From JALYRV01 sp040902895 (GTDB lineage: Bacteria; Acidobacteriota; Vicinamibacteria; Vicinamibacterales; SCN-69-37), in assembly GCA_040902895.1 (NCBI GenBank), contig JBBDWL010000112.1:23913-87912 (forward strand): a stretch of DNA of 64,000 nucleotides, read 5' to 3'. Within the stretch, counting starts at the first letter, position 1. Each line of letters starts with the position of its first letter. This document shows, piece by piece, positions 1-8,023 of the stretch. The notes under the pieces are model-generated. The model was not told the DNA's origin, did no database searches, and saw nothing but the letters and a program-made list of their open reading frames with translations. Made by a program: the position numbers and the translations under genes.

Positions 1-1
1 T

Positions 2-370
2 CAGGAGATCCACGGCCGTCCGCCAGGATCCGTCCTGACGGTCGACTTTGACCTCGATGGACAGCCGTTCACGGCGCTGAATGGGGGGCCGGTCTTCACG
101 TTCAACGAGGCCATCTCGTTGCAGATCATCTGCGCGACGCAGGACGAGATTGATCACTACTGGAACCACCTCACGCCGGGCGGCGACCCAAAAGCGCAGC
201 AGTGCGGCTGGCTCAAAGACAAGTTCGGCGTGTCGTGGCAGGTCGTCCCGGCAGGGATGGCCGACGTGCTCAACGATCCCGATCGCAGCAAGGCCGATCG
301 CGCGATGACGGCGATGCTGCGCATGAAGAAGCCGGATCTTGCCGAATTGAAGCGCGCGTACGAGGGGTAG
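2..370 (+). CDS. VOC/PhnB-like protein, C-terminal part
   Basis: The reading frame is open from the window edge and ends at TAG 368-370, so the N-terminus lies outside the window. The visible part contains the PhnB-type glyoxalase-fold signature: LNGGPVFTFNEAISLQI, then a DEIDHYWNHL helix, a GWLKDKFGVSWQVVP strand and a terminal helix with MLRMKKPDLAEL. This family was often annotated as 3-demethylubiquinone-9 3-methyltransferase. Its members are really vicinal-oxygen-chelate proteins of unclear substrate. The downstream amidohydrolase starts 6 bases after the stop, so the two may be co-transcribed. Family assignment is firm, function is not. Confidence 0.85.
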   Translation, partial: QEIHGRPPGSVLTVDFDLDGQPFTALNGGPVFTFNEAISLQIICATQDEIDHYWNHLTPGGDPKAQQCGWLKDKFGVSWQVVPAGMADVLNDPDRSKADRAMTAMLRMKKPDLAELKRAYEG

Positions 371-375
371 CGGGC

Positions 376-1782
376 ATGCTGAAAGCCGCAGGCCTTGCCG
401 TCGCGGTGGCGTGCGCGCTGCCGTTCACATCAGCGCCACAGCGCCCTCAGGGCCTGCTGCCGTACATCAGCGTTGACGCGCCTGCGATCGCGCTGACGCA
501 CGTCCGTGTGGTGGATGGCACCGGCACGCCTGCGCGTGCCGATCAAACAATCGTCCTGCGTGCCGGCCGAATCGAAGCGGTTGGTCCGGCAGCGTCCACG
601 CCCGTGCCTCGAGGCGCGCGCGTCGTGGATCTCGCAGGCCATACCATTCTGCCCGGTTTCGTCGGTCTTCACGAGCACACGTACTTCGGCGGCGTCCGGC
701 GGATGACGCAGATGCGGACGGCCGGGCCGCTGCTGTATCTCGCGTACGGCGTGACCACGGCCATGACGGCCGGATCGCAGTTCCCATATCAGGAACTGAG
801 TCTGAAACAAACGGTCGACGCCGGCATCGTGCCAGGACCTCGCTTCGAAATCACCGGGCCGTATCTGGCAGGAGGCGCCCCCCGCGCTTCGATGAGCCGC
901 ATCGTCAACACGCCCGACGAAGTGCGGCGCGTGATCGCCTACTGGGCATCCGAAGGCGCGACGTGGTTCAAGTTTCAAGGCAGCGTCACACGCGAGGTCC
1001 TGCGTGCCGGCATTCAGGAGGCGCACGCGCGCGGCCTTCGCGTCACGGGCCACCTCTGCTCGGTCACATTCTCCGAAGCTGCCGCGGCCGGCATCGACGC
1101 GCTGCAGCACGGCTTCATCACGAACAGCGATTACGTCGCCGGGAAGAAGCCTGACATCTGCCCGCCCGAAAACATGCGCGCGCAGGCCGATGTTGATGTC
1201 GGCAGCGGCGCTGTGCAGCAGAACATTCGCGCGCTCGCCGCCACGAAGACCGCGGTTGTGTCGACACTGGCGGTGTATGAGACGTTCGTTCCGGAGCGCG
1301 CGACGCTCGATCCGCGCGGACTCGAGTTTCTCGATCCGGAGGTCCGCAAGGAGGTCGAGGCGAACAACAAGGCCCTGGCGCGTGGCGGCCTGACCGTTCC
1401 CCCGCGGCTCCTCGAGAAGATGATGGAGTGGGAGCGCGCCTTCGTGGCGGCGGGCGGGCTGCTCGGCGCCGGTTCGGATCCGTGGGGCACGGGCCTGCTT
1501 CCTGGGCTCGGCAACCTTCGCAATTACGAGCTGCTGGTCGAAGCCGGCTTCACACCCGAATCCGCTGTCGCCATCTGCACGCTGAACGGCGCGCACATTC
1601 TCGGTCACGATCAGCGCACCGGCTCAATCGCCGCAGGGAAGCAGGCGGATCTGATTGTCATCCGCGGCAACCCGGTGCGCATGCCGTCTGATATCTACAA
1701 CGTCGTCACCGTGTTCAAGGATGGCATCGGCTACGACTCAGCAAAGCTCAGAGACGCTGCTAAGGGAAAGATAGGAACATGA
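376..1782 (+). CDS. Secreted amidohydrolase (imidazolonepropionase-like)
   Basis: A 468-residue metal-dependent hydrolase of the amidohydrolase superfamily. ATG 376 is chosen because it begins a hydrophobic signal sequence (AAGLAVAVACALPF) directly after the VOC stop; longer in-frame starts would overlap the VOC gene. A beta-sandwich segment (ALTHVRVVDGTGTPARADQTI ends at about residue 60 in two parts) leads to the metal motif HEH in GLHEHTYFGG, a His in GHLCSV, LQHGFI and the late Asp in GAGSDPWG, followed by TLNGAHILG and GSIAAGKQADLIVI. That order is typical of imidazolonepropionase-like hydrolases, many of which act on peptides or xenobiotics. The substrate cannot be read from sequence. 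The stop overlaps the next start (ATGA). Confidence 0.88.
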   Translation: MLKAAGLAVAVACALPFTSAPQRPQGLLPYISVDAPAIALTHVRVVDGTGTPARADQTIVLRAGRIEAVGPAASTPVPRGARVVDLAGHTILPGFVGLHEHTYFGGVRRMTQMRTAGPLLYLAYGVTTAMTAGSQFPYQELSLKQTVDAGIVPGPRFEITGPYLAGGAPRASMSRIVNTPDEVRRVIAYWASEGATWFKFQGSVTREVLRAGIQEAHARGLRVTGHLCSVTFSEAAAAGIDALQHGFITNSDYVAGKKPDICPPENMRAQADVDVGSGAVQQNIRALAATKTAVVSTLAVYETFVPERATLDPRGLEFLDPEVRKEVEANNKALARGGLTVPPRLLEKMMEWERAFVAAGGLLGAGSDPWGTGLLPGLGNLRNYELLVEAGFTPESAVAICTLNGAHILGHDQRTGSIAAGKQADLIVIRGNPVRMPSDIYNVVTVFKDGIGYDSAKLRDAAKGKIGT

Positions 1783-2258
1783 CACTTCTTTCCGCTGGTC
1801 GTCGCGCCATGTGGGGCGGCCTCATTGGCGTCATCTCCGGTGTGGTCTGGCTCGCGCTCCTGCTGGAGGTCCACGCCCTCGCGTCGCCGTCAGCAGACGC
1901 CCAGCCGGCCAGCGCGTGGCTTGCCGGAGCCTTCTTCGGTCTGTTTCTCGTGTCCCCGATTACGGGAACCGCCGGCGTCCTGTGTGGACTTATCACCGCG
2001 CGCATCGATGCGCGCCGCGCGTTGCGCGCGTGCCTGATCGGCGCGATGATCTTCGCAGCTCTGACCATGGCCTGGGCCGGCATCAGGCGAGAAACGCGAT
2101 GGCATGTGTTCGGGCAGCCGGTGTGGCACTTCCCGGGCCGCGAGCCCACCGTGACGAGCGCGATCCTGTTCACGGCGCAACACAACCTGCCGTTTCCGGC
2201 TGGCGCCGGCGCCATCGCCGGAGCGCTGATGGCGCGCTTGAATTCCCGGCGGCGATAA
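1779..2258 (+). CDS. Small membrane protein, unknown
   Basis: A 159-residue protein translationally coupled to the amidohydrolase by an ATGA overlap. Hydrophobic stretches at about residues 11-32, 46-72, 82-101 and 137-152 suggest four membrane segments, with a polar loop containing HVFGQPVWHFPGREP between the third and fourth. I do not recognise the family. A role linked to the upstream secreted amidohydrolase is only suggested by the overlap. Confidence 0.7.
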   Translation: MTLLSAGRRAMWGGLIGVISGVVWLALLLEVHALASPSADAQPASAWLAGAFFGLFLVSPITGTAGVLCGLITARIDARRALRACLIGAMIFAALTMAWAGIRRETRWHVFGQPVWHFPGREPTVTSAILFTAQHNLPFPAGAGAIAGALMARLNSRRR

Positions 2259-2265
2259 ACTGCGC

Positions 2266-2635
2266 TCACTCCTTCAGCAGAAAGTCGCTGAGCCGCACGA
2301 ACTGGCTTCCCGGCTCGAATGAGACATAACCAATCCGATCGATTCCCGCCCATCGCAGCCGCCACGGCGAACTCAGGTCCATCCCAACTCGTGTTGGTGA
2401 GCTGCTTCCGCGCTTCCGTCTGGGCGTCTACGACGAGCAGATAGCCTTCATCGGTTGCCGCCAGCCGCTCCAGCGACCGTGACGCCCACCATGCATCGAG
2501 CTCCGAGGGATACGCGTAGACGCTCGCGCGCGTCTGGTGGAGGTGACGGCGTACTGGAAGTCCTTCGGATTTCTCCCAGCGCTTGGCGGTGCGGACGTCT
2601 CGATTGAGATGGGTCCCGCCGCCGGCGACGCTTTC
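2266..2635 (-). pseudogene. Remnant of HTH (excisionase-like)/propeller regulator
   Basis: Read on the minus strand, 2635 to about 2380 encodes an MerR/excisionase-like DNA-binding segment: LNRDVRTAKRWEKSEGLPV, then RRHLHQTRASVYAYPSELD and AWWASRSLERL. This is the N-terminal domain common in acidobacterial regulators that also carry TolB-like propellers or TPRs. There is no start codon and the frame is closed by the upstream gene's stop (2636-2638). At about 2365 the frame is lost. In another frame the region ends with WAGIDRIGYVSFEPGSQFVR and LSDFLLKE then a stop at 2266-2268, which looks like the C-terminus of a propeller protein. The middle of the gene is missing. Interpretation as one internally deleted gene is inferred. 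Confidence 0.6.
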
Positions 2636-3415
2636 CTATCTCTTCGCTGGCGGCTGCATCTGGTCGCGTGCCCGTTGAAGTGAAAGCTCGAGGAGCAACC
2701 GCAGATCGTCGAGCGTTGTGTCGAGATCGTTATTCATGTCCACGAGCTGGTGGCCCTTGATCCGTTGGCGCCACCGCTCCGAGATGACCGAACGCACAAT
2801 TTGGAGTGCCGGCTGTCGATGCTGGTAACGCCCCATACGATCCTCTACGGCGGTGAAAAGCGCGCAGAAAAGGCCGATGGATTTCGTCTGGCCGGGTGGA
2901 CAGATTTGAACTTCCGCCTTATTCCACTGCGCCGATGCTTTGAGCTTCGCCAGCGCACCGCGCAGAATCGCGACGTCGTCGGCGGTGGCGAGCGGGACGG
3001 TTCCGAGATCCAGAACGAGTGACACAGCCTTTGCGAATCGATCGCACGAGGCGCAGTCTTCTTTCGGACCCGCCTCTGTCTCGCGCCATTCCCGGACGAG
3101 CAGCCAGGCCAGTCCGGTGCGGAAGACGAGCCGGCGTCCGTTGCCGCGTTCCTCGACAATCTCGAAAGAGGTCTCGACCTTGGGCAGCGACAGATTGCCG
3201 CGCCATGGAGGCCGTTCACCGGGACCGGACGTCATCCAGATCTTGACGCCGCTCTCGAAGGGCAGACGCATACGAGTCCCCGGCCCGCCGGGCTCGACCT
3301 GGCATTCGCCACCGAGGCCGTACGGTCTTGGGTAGAGCACACACCGGGCAGTCTGGGCCGCGGCAGTGCCGTGTGCAGCGAGTGTCACGAACGCGACGGC
3401 CACGAAGAGGCGCAT
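2636..3415 (-). CDS. Secreted protein of unknown function
   Basis: A 259-residue protein with an N-terminal signal peptide (MRLFVAVAFVTLAAHGTAAAQ). ATG 3415 is preferred over the longer frame because GGAGG sits just upstream of it. The mature part starts with RCVLYPRPYGLGGECQVEPG, has a Cys pair in CASCDRF and further Cys in QICPPG and LFCALF, and ends with a basic, leucine-rich helical region (TLDDLRLLLELSLQRARDQM). I do not recognise the family. It is divergent from the DUF1684 gene, with 111 bases between the two starts. Confidence 0.65.
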   Translation of the reverse strand: MRLFVAVAFVTLAAHGTAAAQTARCVLYPRPYGLGGECQVEPGGPGTRMRLPFESGVKIWMTSGPGERPPWRGNLSLPKVETSFEIVEERGNGRRLVFRTGLAWLLVREWRETEAGPKEDCASCDRFAKAVSLVLDLGTVPLATADDVAILRGALAKLKASAQWNKAEVQICPPGQTKSIGLFCALFTAVEDRMGRYQHRQPALQIVRSVISERWRQRIKGHQLVDMNNDLDTTLDDLRLLLELSLQRARDQMQPPAKR

Positions 3416-3526
3416 GATGACCTCCGAGCAGGGTCTGTGAAGGGGAAAACGCAGCAACTTATATCACAGGAGATTTTTCTTCGTGGACGCTTGCGACCTT
3501 TGTGCCGATGGCATATACAGAAGACG

Positions 3527-4456
3527 ATGCCACATTGGCTTTCGCGCGCGACGGTATGCGGCGCTCTCGTCGCGATGTCCGTGTCCTGCGCGGAGGAATG
3601 GATCGATCCGCCCGCGGTCGACGCCGCGGAGTTCCTGCAGGCCCATCGTCAATGGCGGGATGAGCGGCGCGCGCTGCTGAGCGATCCGATCGACAGTGCG
3701 CTCTCGCTGGCAGGGCTCTGGCCGCTCAAGGAAGGCCGGACGGCATTCGGGTCGGATCCGTCCTCGGACGTTGTCCTCGATGCGCGTCATGCGCCGCCTC
3801 GTGCGGGCACGATTGTTCGCACTGGCAATTCGTTTGTTCTCGAGCCGGCAGCGGACGCGAACCTCGTGTTGTCGTCAGGTGAGAAGGTCAGCAGTCCGAT
3901 TCAGGCGTCGACCGATGAAGCCAGCCAGCCGACGACAGTCAGGCTCGGAAGCCTGAGGCTCTCGATCCATGTGGAGCCTGGCCCCGGCTACTGGATCCGC
4001 GTTCGTGATGCTTCTTCTCCGCAACTCAAGTCGGTGCAGGCGACTGAAGTGTTCGAGCCCGATCTCCGCTGGCGCGTGGCCGCGAAATTGGAGCGGTTCC
4101 CGACTCCGCGGCTCATTCAGGTCGATGACGTCACCGGCGGCGTGCAGCCGCGTGAGGCGCCGGGCATGCTCAAGTTCCGGATCGAGGGCCGTGTGCACCG
4201 GCTGATGGCCGTTGGCACGAGCGACGCGCGATCCTGGAGGGCGCCGTTCAAGGACGCGACGAATCGCTCGTCCACATACCAGGCCGGCCGTTATCTCGCC
4301 GTCGCGCCGCCCGATGCGTCGGGTTGGACGGTGATCGACTTCAACCGCGCGTACAACCCGCCATGCGCGTATTCGCGCTACACCGTCTGCATGCTGCCGC
4401 CGCCTGAAAACCGGCTGTCGATTGCGGTGACCGCCGGCGAAAAGCGCCCGAAGTAG
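3527..4456 (+). CDS. DUF1684 family exported protein
   Basis: A 309-residue protein. Start ATG 3527 begins a hydrophobic leader ending near Cys 22 (MSVSC), a weak lipobox. The DUF1684 features are clear: WRDERRALLSDP near the N-terminus, SLAGLWPLKEGRTAFGSDP, a central beta-rich region (GYWIRVRD, FEPDLRW) and the diagnostic C-terminal block DFNRAYNPPCAYSRYTVCML followed by PPPENRLSIAV and AGEK. The family is widespread in Bacteroidetes and Acidobacteria and has no established biochemical role. Paired Cys in the C-terminal block might form a disulfide outside the cytoplasm. Confidence 0.85.
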   Translation: MPHWLSRATVCGALVAMSVSCAEEWIDPPAVDAAEFLQAHRQWRDERRALLSDPIDSALSLAGLWPLKEGRTAFGSDPSSDVVLDARHAPPRAGTIVRTGNSFVLEPAADANLVLSSGEKVSSPIQASTDEASQPTTVRLGSLRLSIHVEPGPGYWIRVRDASSPQLKSVQATEVFEPDLRWRVAAKLERFPTPRLIQVDDVTGGVQPREAPGMLKFRIEGRVHRLMAVGTSDARSWRAPFKDATNRSSTYQAGRYLAVAPPDASGWTVIDFNRAYNPPCAYSRYTVCMLPPPENRLSIAVTAGEKRPK

Positions 4457-4464
4457 CTATCTGG

Positions 4465-4484
4465 TGGTATCACTCGTGATACCA
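4465..4484. promoter_or_regulatory. Palindromic operator of the PIN/RHH pair
   Basis: A perfect inverted repeat, TGGTATCAC, 2-base centre TC, GTGATACCA, ends 7 bases before the GTG start of the PIN toxin gene. Its size and position fit a ribbon-helix-helix dimer site used for autorepression by the antitoxin. That role is inferred from known toxin-antitoxin systems. Confidence 0.6.
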
Positions 4485-4491
4485 TAACCTA

Positions 4492-4911
4492 GTGCGCGTT
4501 GGGCTCGACAGCAGCGTCCTGGTCGCTGCGCTGCGATCCCGTCGAGGCGCGTCCATCGAAGTTCTGCGGCTGCTCCGGAATCGGAGGTTCGCGGTCGCCG
4601 TGTCTGTTCCCCTCGTGTTGGAGTACGAGTCGCACCTGCTGCGGCACGCAGAGGAACTGGGACTGGCGCGTGAAGAGGCGACCGGGATCGTCGACTACTT
4701 TTGCGCAGTGGGCCACCCTCAAGAGATCCATTTTTTGTGGCGTCCTGCGCTTTCCGACCCCGGCGACGAATTCGTTCTCGAACTGGCGGTGTCCGGCGGC
4801 TGCGATGCGATCGTGACGCACAACGTACGTGATTTCAGCCGAGCCCAGGCTTTCGGAGTGGACGTACTTACGCCGGCTCAGTTCCTGATCCGGCTGCGGG
4901 AGGATTCATGA
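4492..4911 (+). CDS. PIN-domain toxin (VapC-like)
   Basis: A 139-residue PIN-domain ribonuclease of the kind annotated as PIN-family toxin component. The acidic active-site residues are visible: Asp6 (GLDSSVLVAAL), Glu44 (VLEYES), Asp92 (SDPGDEFVLE) and Asp114 (THNVRDF), so the nuclease should be active. The GTG start lies directly behind a palindromic operator. The stop overlaps the antitoxin start (ATGA). Toxin-first order is less common for PIN systems, where the antitoxin usually leads. The expected target is a structured RNA, but it cannot be predicted here. Confidence 0.85.
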   Translation: MRVGLDSSVLVAALRSRRGASIEVLRLLRNRRFAVAVSVPLVLEYESHLLRHAEELGLAREEATGIVDYFCAVGHPQEIHFLWRPALSDPGDEFVLELAVSGGCDAIVTHNVRDFSRAQAFGVDVLTPAQFLIRLREDS

Positions 4912-5240
4912 GCAATCTGAGCCTTCGTCTTCCAGACTCGCTTCATGACAAGGTACGCGAGCTGGCCGAGCGAGATAACGTATCGATCAATCAGTTCATT
5001 GCGACTGCTGTCGCCGAGAAAGCGGCAGCGCTGCTAACCGTCGAGTACCTCGAGGCTCGCGGCCAACGGGGAGACGGGCGGCTGCTCGACAGGGTGCTGG
5101 CGCGCGTGGCCAATGTCCCGCCCGTGCCGGGTGATGAGATCGCAGGCGAGGTACGGGCCGCCGGGCAAGCCCGCGAGCGACGGCCAGCCTACGGAACCCG
5201 CCGGCGCTCACGATCTTCATCGAGATCCGGGAAACGCTGA
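4908..5240 (+). CDS. RHH antitoxin (HicB-like family)
   Basis: A 110-residue protein whose first 45 residues are a ribbon-helix-helix fold: NLSLRLPDSLHDKVREL is the strand and first helix, NVSINQFIATAVAEKAAAL the second helix. The segment LEARGQRGDGRLLDRVLARV with PPVPGDEI matches the toxin-binding tail of the RHH antitoxins annotated as HicB family. After about residue 80 the chain becomes a basic Arg/Ser-rich tail that does not look conserved and may result from a late frameshift. It is the natural partner of the overlapping PIN toxin and the likely binder of the upstream palindrome. Confidence 0.82.
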   Translation: MSNLSLRLPDSLHDKVRELAERDNVSINQFIATAVAEKAAALLTVEYLEARGQRGDGRLLDRVLARVANVPPVPGDEIAGEVRAAGQARERRPAYGTRRRSRSSSRSGKR

Positions 5241-5248
5241 GCAGTACC

Positions 5249-7921
5249 TCAGCGCGTCCTCAATCCCGGCGCGATCGTCACCTGTACCTTCTGCATCTCC
5301 TTGACCGCGCCGTAGGTCAGCGTGACTTCGTACTCGCCGGGCGCGACGAACAGCATGCCCTGGCCGCCGTACTGATTCAGCAGATCGCCGGTCGGCTTCA
5401 GATTCCACACGATGCGTGACAACCCAGGCGTGCCTGGCGCGGTGAGGTTCGCGACCGGCATGCCCGCCGCGTTTTTGATCGCGATCGAGATGCCATCGCC
5501 GGTGAACTCTTTCACCCACACATTAATCAGCGCGCCGACCGGCTGGTTCGCGCCGCGGAAGGTGCCGGTTGATCCCTGCCAGTCGCTCCAGCCGGGATAC
5601 GGCTCATGACCCCACGCGGGCGCGATGGGGAACAAATGCGCCTTCTTCTCGCGCACCGCGGGCGTCAATTCTTCCAGCGGACGGATGTCGTCGACAATGA
5701 AGAGGCTGCGCCCGTGGGTGGCGATGATGAGATCGCGTTCGCGAGGATGAATGATGATGTCGTCAACCGGCACCGTCGGCAGCCCGCCAAACTTCGTCCA
5801 CGATCGGCCGCGATCGAGACTCGCGTACAAGCCGAACTCCGTGCCGGCGAAGAGCAGATCGGCGTTGAACGGGTCCTCCTTGATGACGCGCACGGGTTCG
5901 TCCTTCGGGAGGTCGTCGCTGACGCTCTGCCACGTCTTTCCCTGATCGGCCGTGCGATAGACCAGCGGGGCATAGTTCCCGGATCGGAAGGCGGCCACGG
6001 CCATGTAGGCGACGTTCGCGTCGTGATGGCTTGGCTCGAGCCGCGCGATCCACTGGTTCCTGGCCGCGGCCGGCAGATTAGCGGTGAGATCGGTCCACTG
6101 CTCGCCGCCGTTATGTCCCACCCACACCTTCCCATCGTCAGTGCCGGCCCAGAGCGTGCCGGGTCTGGCAGGGGAGTCCGCGAGCGAGAAGACCACGCCG
6201 TACGTCTCGGCGCCGCTGCCGGTCGTGATGGTCTTCTCAGGATCTTTTGCTGAGAGATCCGGGCTCACCGCTTCCCAGCGCTCGCCGCGATTCGTCAGCG
6301 CGAACACGCGATTGCCGCCGAGATAGAGCTTGCCGTCTTTCGCGCGGCTACCGATGAGCGGCGAGTTCCAGTGAAAGCGGAATGCGGTCTGGCCTTCCGC
6401 CGGTTCCGGGCGCAGGCCTTCGATGGCGCCGCTGCGCAGATCGAAGCGGTGCGCGTAGCCGGACTGGGATTCGGTGTAAATGAACGACGGCTCGGTTTCG
6501 TCGAAGACGCAATAGAAACCGTCGCCGCCCTGAATGTTGATCCAGTCGGCGTTCTGGATGCCGTCCTTCGTCATGGTGTTACTCGGGCCGACCCAGTTCA
6601 GGTTGTCCTGTAATCCGCCGCAGATGCGATAGAACGGCCGGCTGTCATCGACGTTGATGCGATAGAACTCGCCGATCGCCATCGTATTGAGATGCGCCCA
6701 GTTGCCGGCCGCGTCGTACGTCACATACACGCCGCCATCGGTGCCGAGCAGCATGCGGTCGGGATTCGTTGGATCGAATGCGAGCGCATGGAGATCGGGA
6801 TGAATCGACTTGCCGCGATCCTCGCGGAACGTGAGTCCGCCATCTTCAGACGCCAGCAGCGCGAAGCCCAGGACGTACACCTTTTTGTCATCCGTTGGAT
6901 GCACGCGGATCTGGCTGAAATAGAAGGGCCGTGGATTGAGCGGCGTCTGGCGCGTCCACGAGCTGCCGCCGTCATCGCTGCGGAACACGCCTCCAGCCTC
7001 GCTGTTCACTTCCATCAGCGATTGCACGCCGCCTTCAGAACTTTCGACGATGGCGTACACGATCTGCGGATTCTTCGGGAAGACGGAAAGGCCGATGCGG
7101 CCGGTCTTGCCCGGCAGGCCCTTCGTGAGCTTCGTCCAGGTGCCTCCGCCGTCAGTCGATCGATAGATTCCGCCGGCATCGCGGCCGCCGGTGAGCGCCG
7201 GTCCCGATGCAAACGACCACGGCGTGCGCTGCCGCGCATAGAGCGTGGCATAGACGATATTCGGATTCTGTGGATCGATCGCGAGCTCGCCGCAGCCGAC
7301 GATGTTCGCGTCAGCGCCCTGGCCGCGAAGCGAGGCCGTCCATGTCTTGCCGCCATCAGTTGTCTTGTAGCACCCGCGCTCCGCCGACGGCTGCCAGAGA
7401 TCGCCCATCGCCGCGACCCATGCCGTGTCGGGGTCCTTCGGATGGACGACGATGCGCGCGATCGTTTTCGAATTGGCAAGACCGGCGTGCGTCCACGTGC
7501 CTCCGCCGTCCGTGGATCGATAGACGCCGCGACCCCACCCCGAGCTGTTGCGATCGTTCGCTTCGCCAGAGCCAAGCCAGATGACTTTCGGATTGGACGG
7601 CGATACCGCGACCGCGCCCATCGACGAGACATTCTGGCTGTCGGTCAGGCTGGCGAACGACGCGCCATTGTCCGCGGTCTTCATCAACCCGCCGTGCGCC
7701 GTGGCTGCATAGAAGGTCCAGGGATTCTCGGGATCGAACGCGATCTCCGAGATACGGCCGCCCATGATGGCGGGGCCGATGCTGCGCGCCTTCAATCCTT
7801 TAATGAGGCTTTCGGGGACGGCGCTGACGGGCTGCGCCGCCTCGGCGCGCGGCTGCTGGCGTTGTCCTGAAGCGGACGCAACAGTGCTCGAAAGAAGAAT
7901 CAATACGGCGATACGGCGCAT
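5249..7921 (-). CDS. VPS10/sortilin-like beta-propeller protein
   Basis: An 890-residue exported protein with a signal peptide (residues 1-19) preceded by a GAGGA ribosome site. It carries many BNR/Asp-box repeats (STDGGGTWTHAG, TTDGGKTWTAS, SDDGGSSWTRQ, TADQGKTWQSV, SLDRGRSWTKF) that build a large ten-bladed-type propeller, followed by a beta-sandwich tail (about residues 790-890, GDGISIAIKNAAGMPVANL). Such proteins are annotated as glycosyl hydrolase, sortilin-like or photosystem II stability factor-like. In Acidobacteria they are abundant and most lack a shown enzyme activity. The gene converges on the antitoxin gene, and a small hairpin (GCTGAG/CTCAGC, 5236-5253) separates the two stops. 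Confidence 0.85.
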   Translation of the reverse strand: MRRIAVLILLSSTVASASGQRQQPRAEAAQPVSAVPESLIKGLKARSIGPAIMGGRISEIAFDPENPWTFYAATAHGGLMKTADNGASFASLTDSQNVSSMGAVAVSPSNPKVIWLGSGEANDRNSSGWGRGVYRSTDGGGTWTHAGLANSKTIARIVVHPKDPDTAWVAAMGDLWQPSAERGCYKTTDGGKTWTASLRGQGADANIVGCGELAIDPQNPNIVYATLYARQRTPWSFASGPALTGGRDAGGIYRSTDGGGTWTKLTKGLPGKTGRIGLSVFPKNPQIVYAIVESSEGGVQSLMEVNSEAGGVFRSDDGGSSWTRQTPLNPRPFYFSQIRVHPTDDKKVYVLGFALLASEDGGLTFREDRGKSIHPDLHALAFDPTNPDRMLLGTDGGVYVTYDAAGNWAHLNTMAIGEFYRINVDDSRPFYRICGGLQDNLNWVGPSNTMTKDGIQNADWINIQGGDGFYCVFDETEPSFIYTESQSGYAHRFDLRSGAIEGLRPEPAEGQTAFRFHWNSPLIGSRAKDGKLYLGGNRVFALTNRGERWEAVSPDLSAKDPEKTITTGSGAETYGVVFSLADSPARPGTLWAGTDDGKVWVGHNGGEQWTDLTANLPAAARNQWIARLEPSHHDANVAYMAVAAFRSGNYAPLVYRTADQGKTWQSVSDDLPKDEPVRVIKEDPFNADLLFAGTEFGLYASLDRGRSWTKFGGLPTVPVDDIIIHPRERDLIIATHGRSLFIVDDIRPLEELTPAVREKKAHLFPIAPAWGHEPYPGWSDWQGSTGTFRGANQPVGALINVWVKEFTGDGISIAIKNAAGMPVANLTAPGTPGLSRIVWNLKPTGDLLNQYGGQGMLFVAPGEYEVTLTYGAVKEMQKVQVTIAPGLRTR

Positions 7922-8023
7922 GAGAGTCCTCGAAAAAAGGGGTGAATACCGCCCACATTGTGCCCCATGTCGCAGCTCCAGCTCTGCTGGCCGTGGGCCT
8001 CGGCCTTGCAGTGGTGCGAATCC

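Noticed and set aside
2001..2365. Minus-strand protein starting at GTG 2365
   Set aside because: It is the out-of-frame continuation of the broken HTH regulator and runs antisense into the membrane protein gene.
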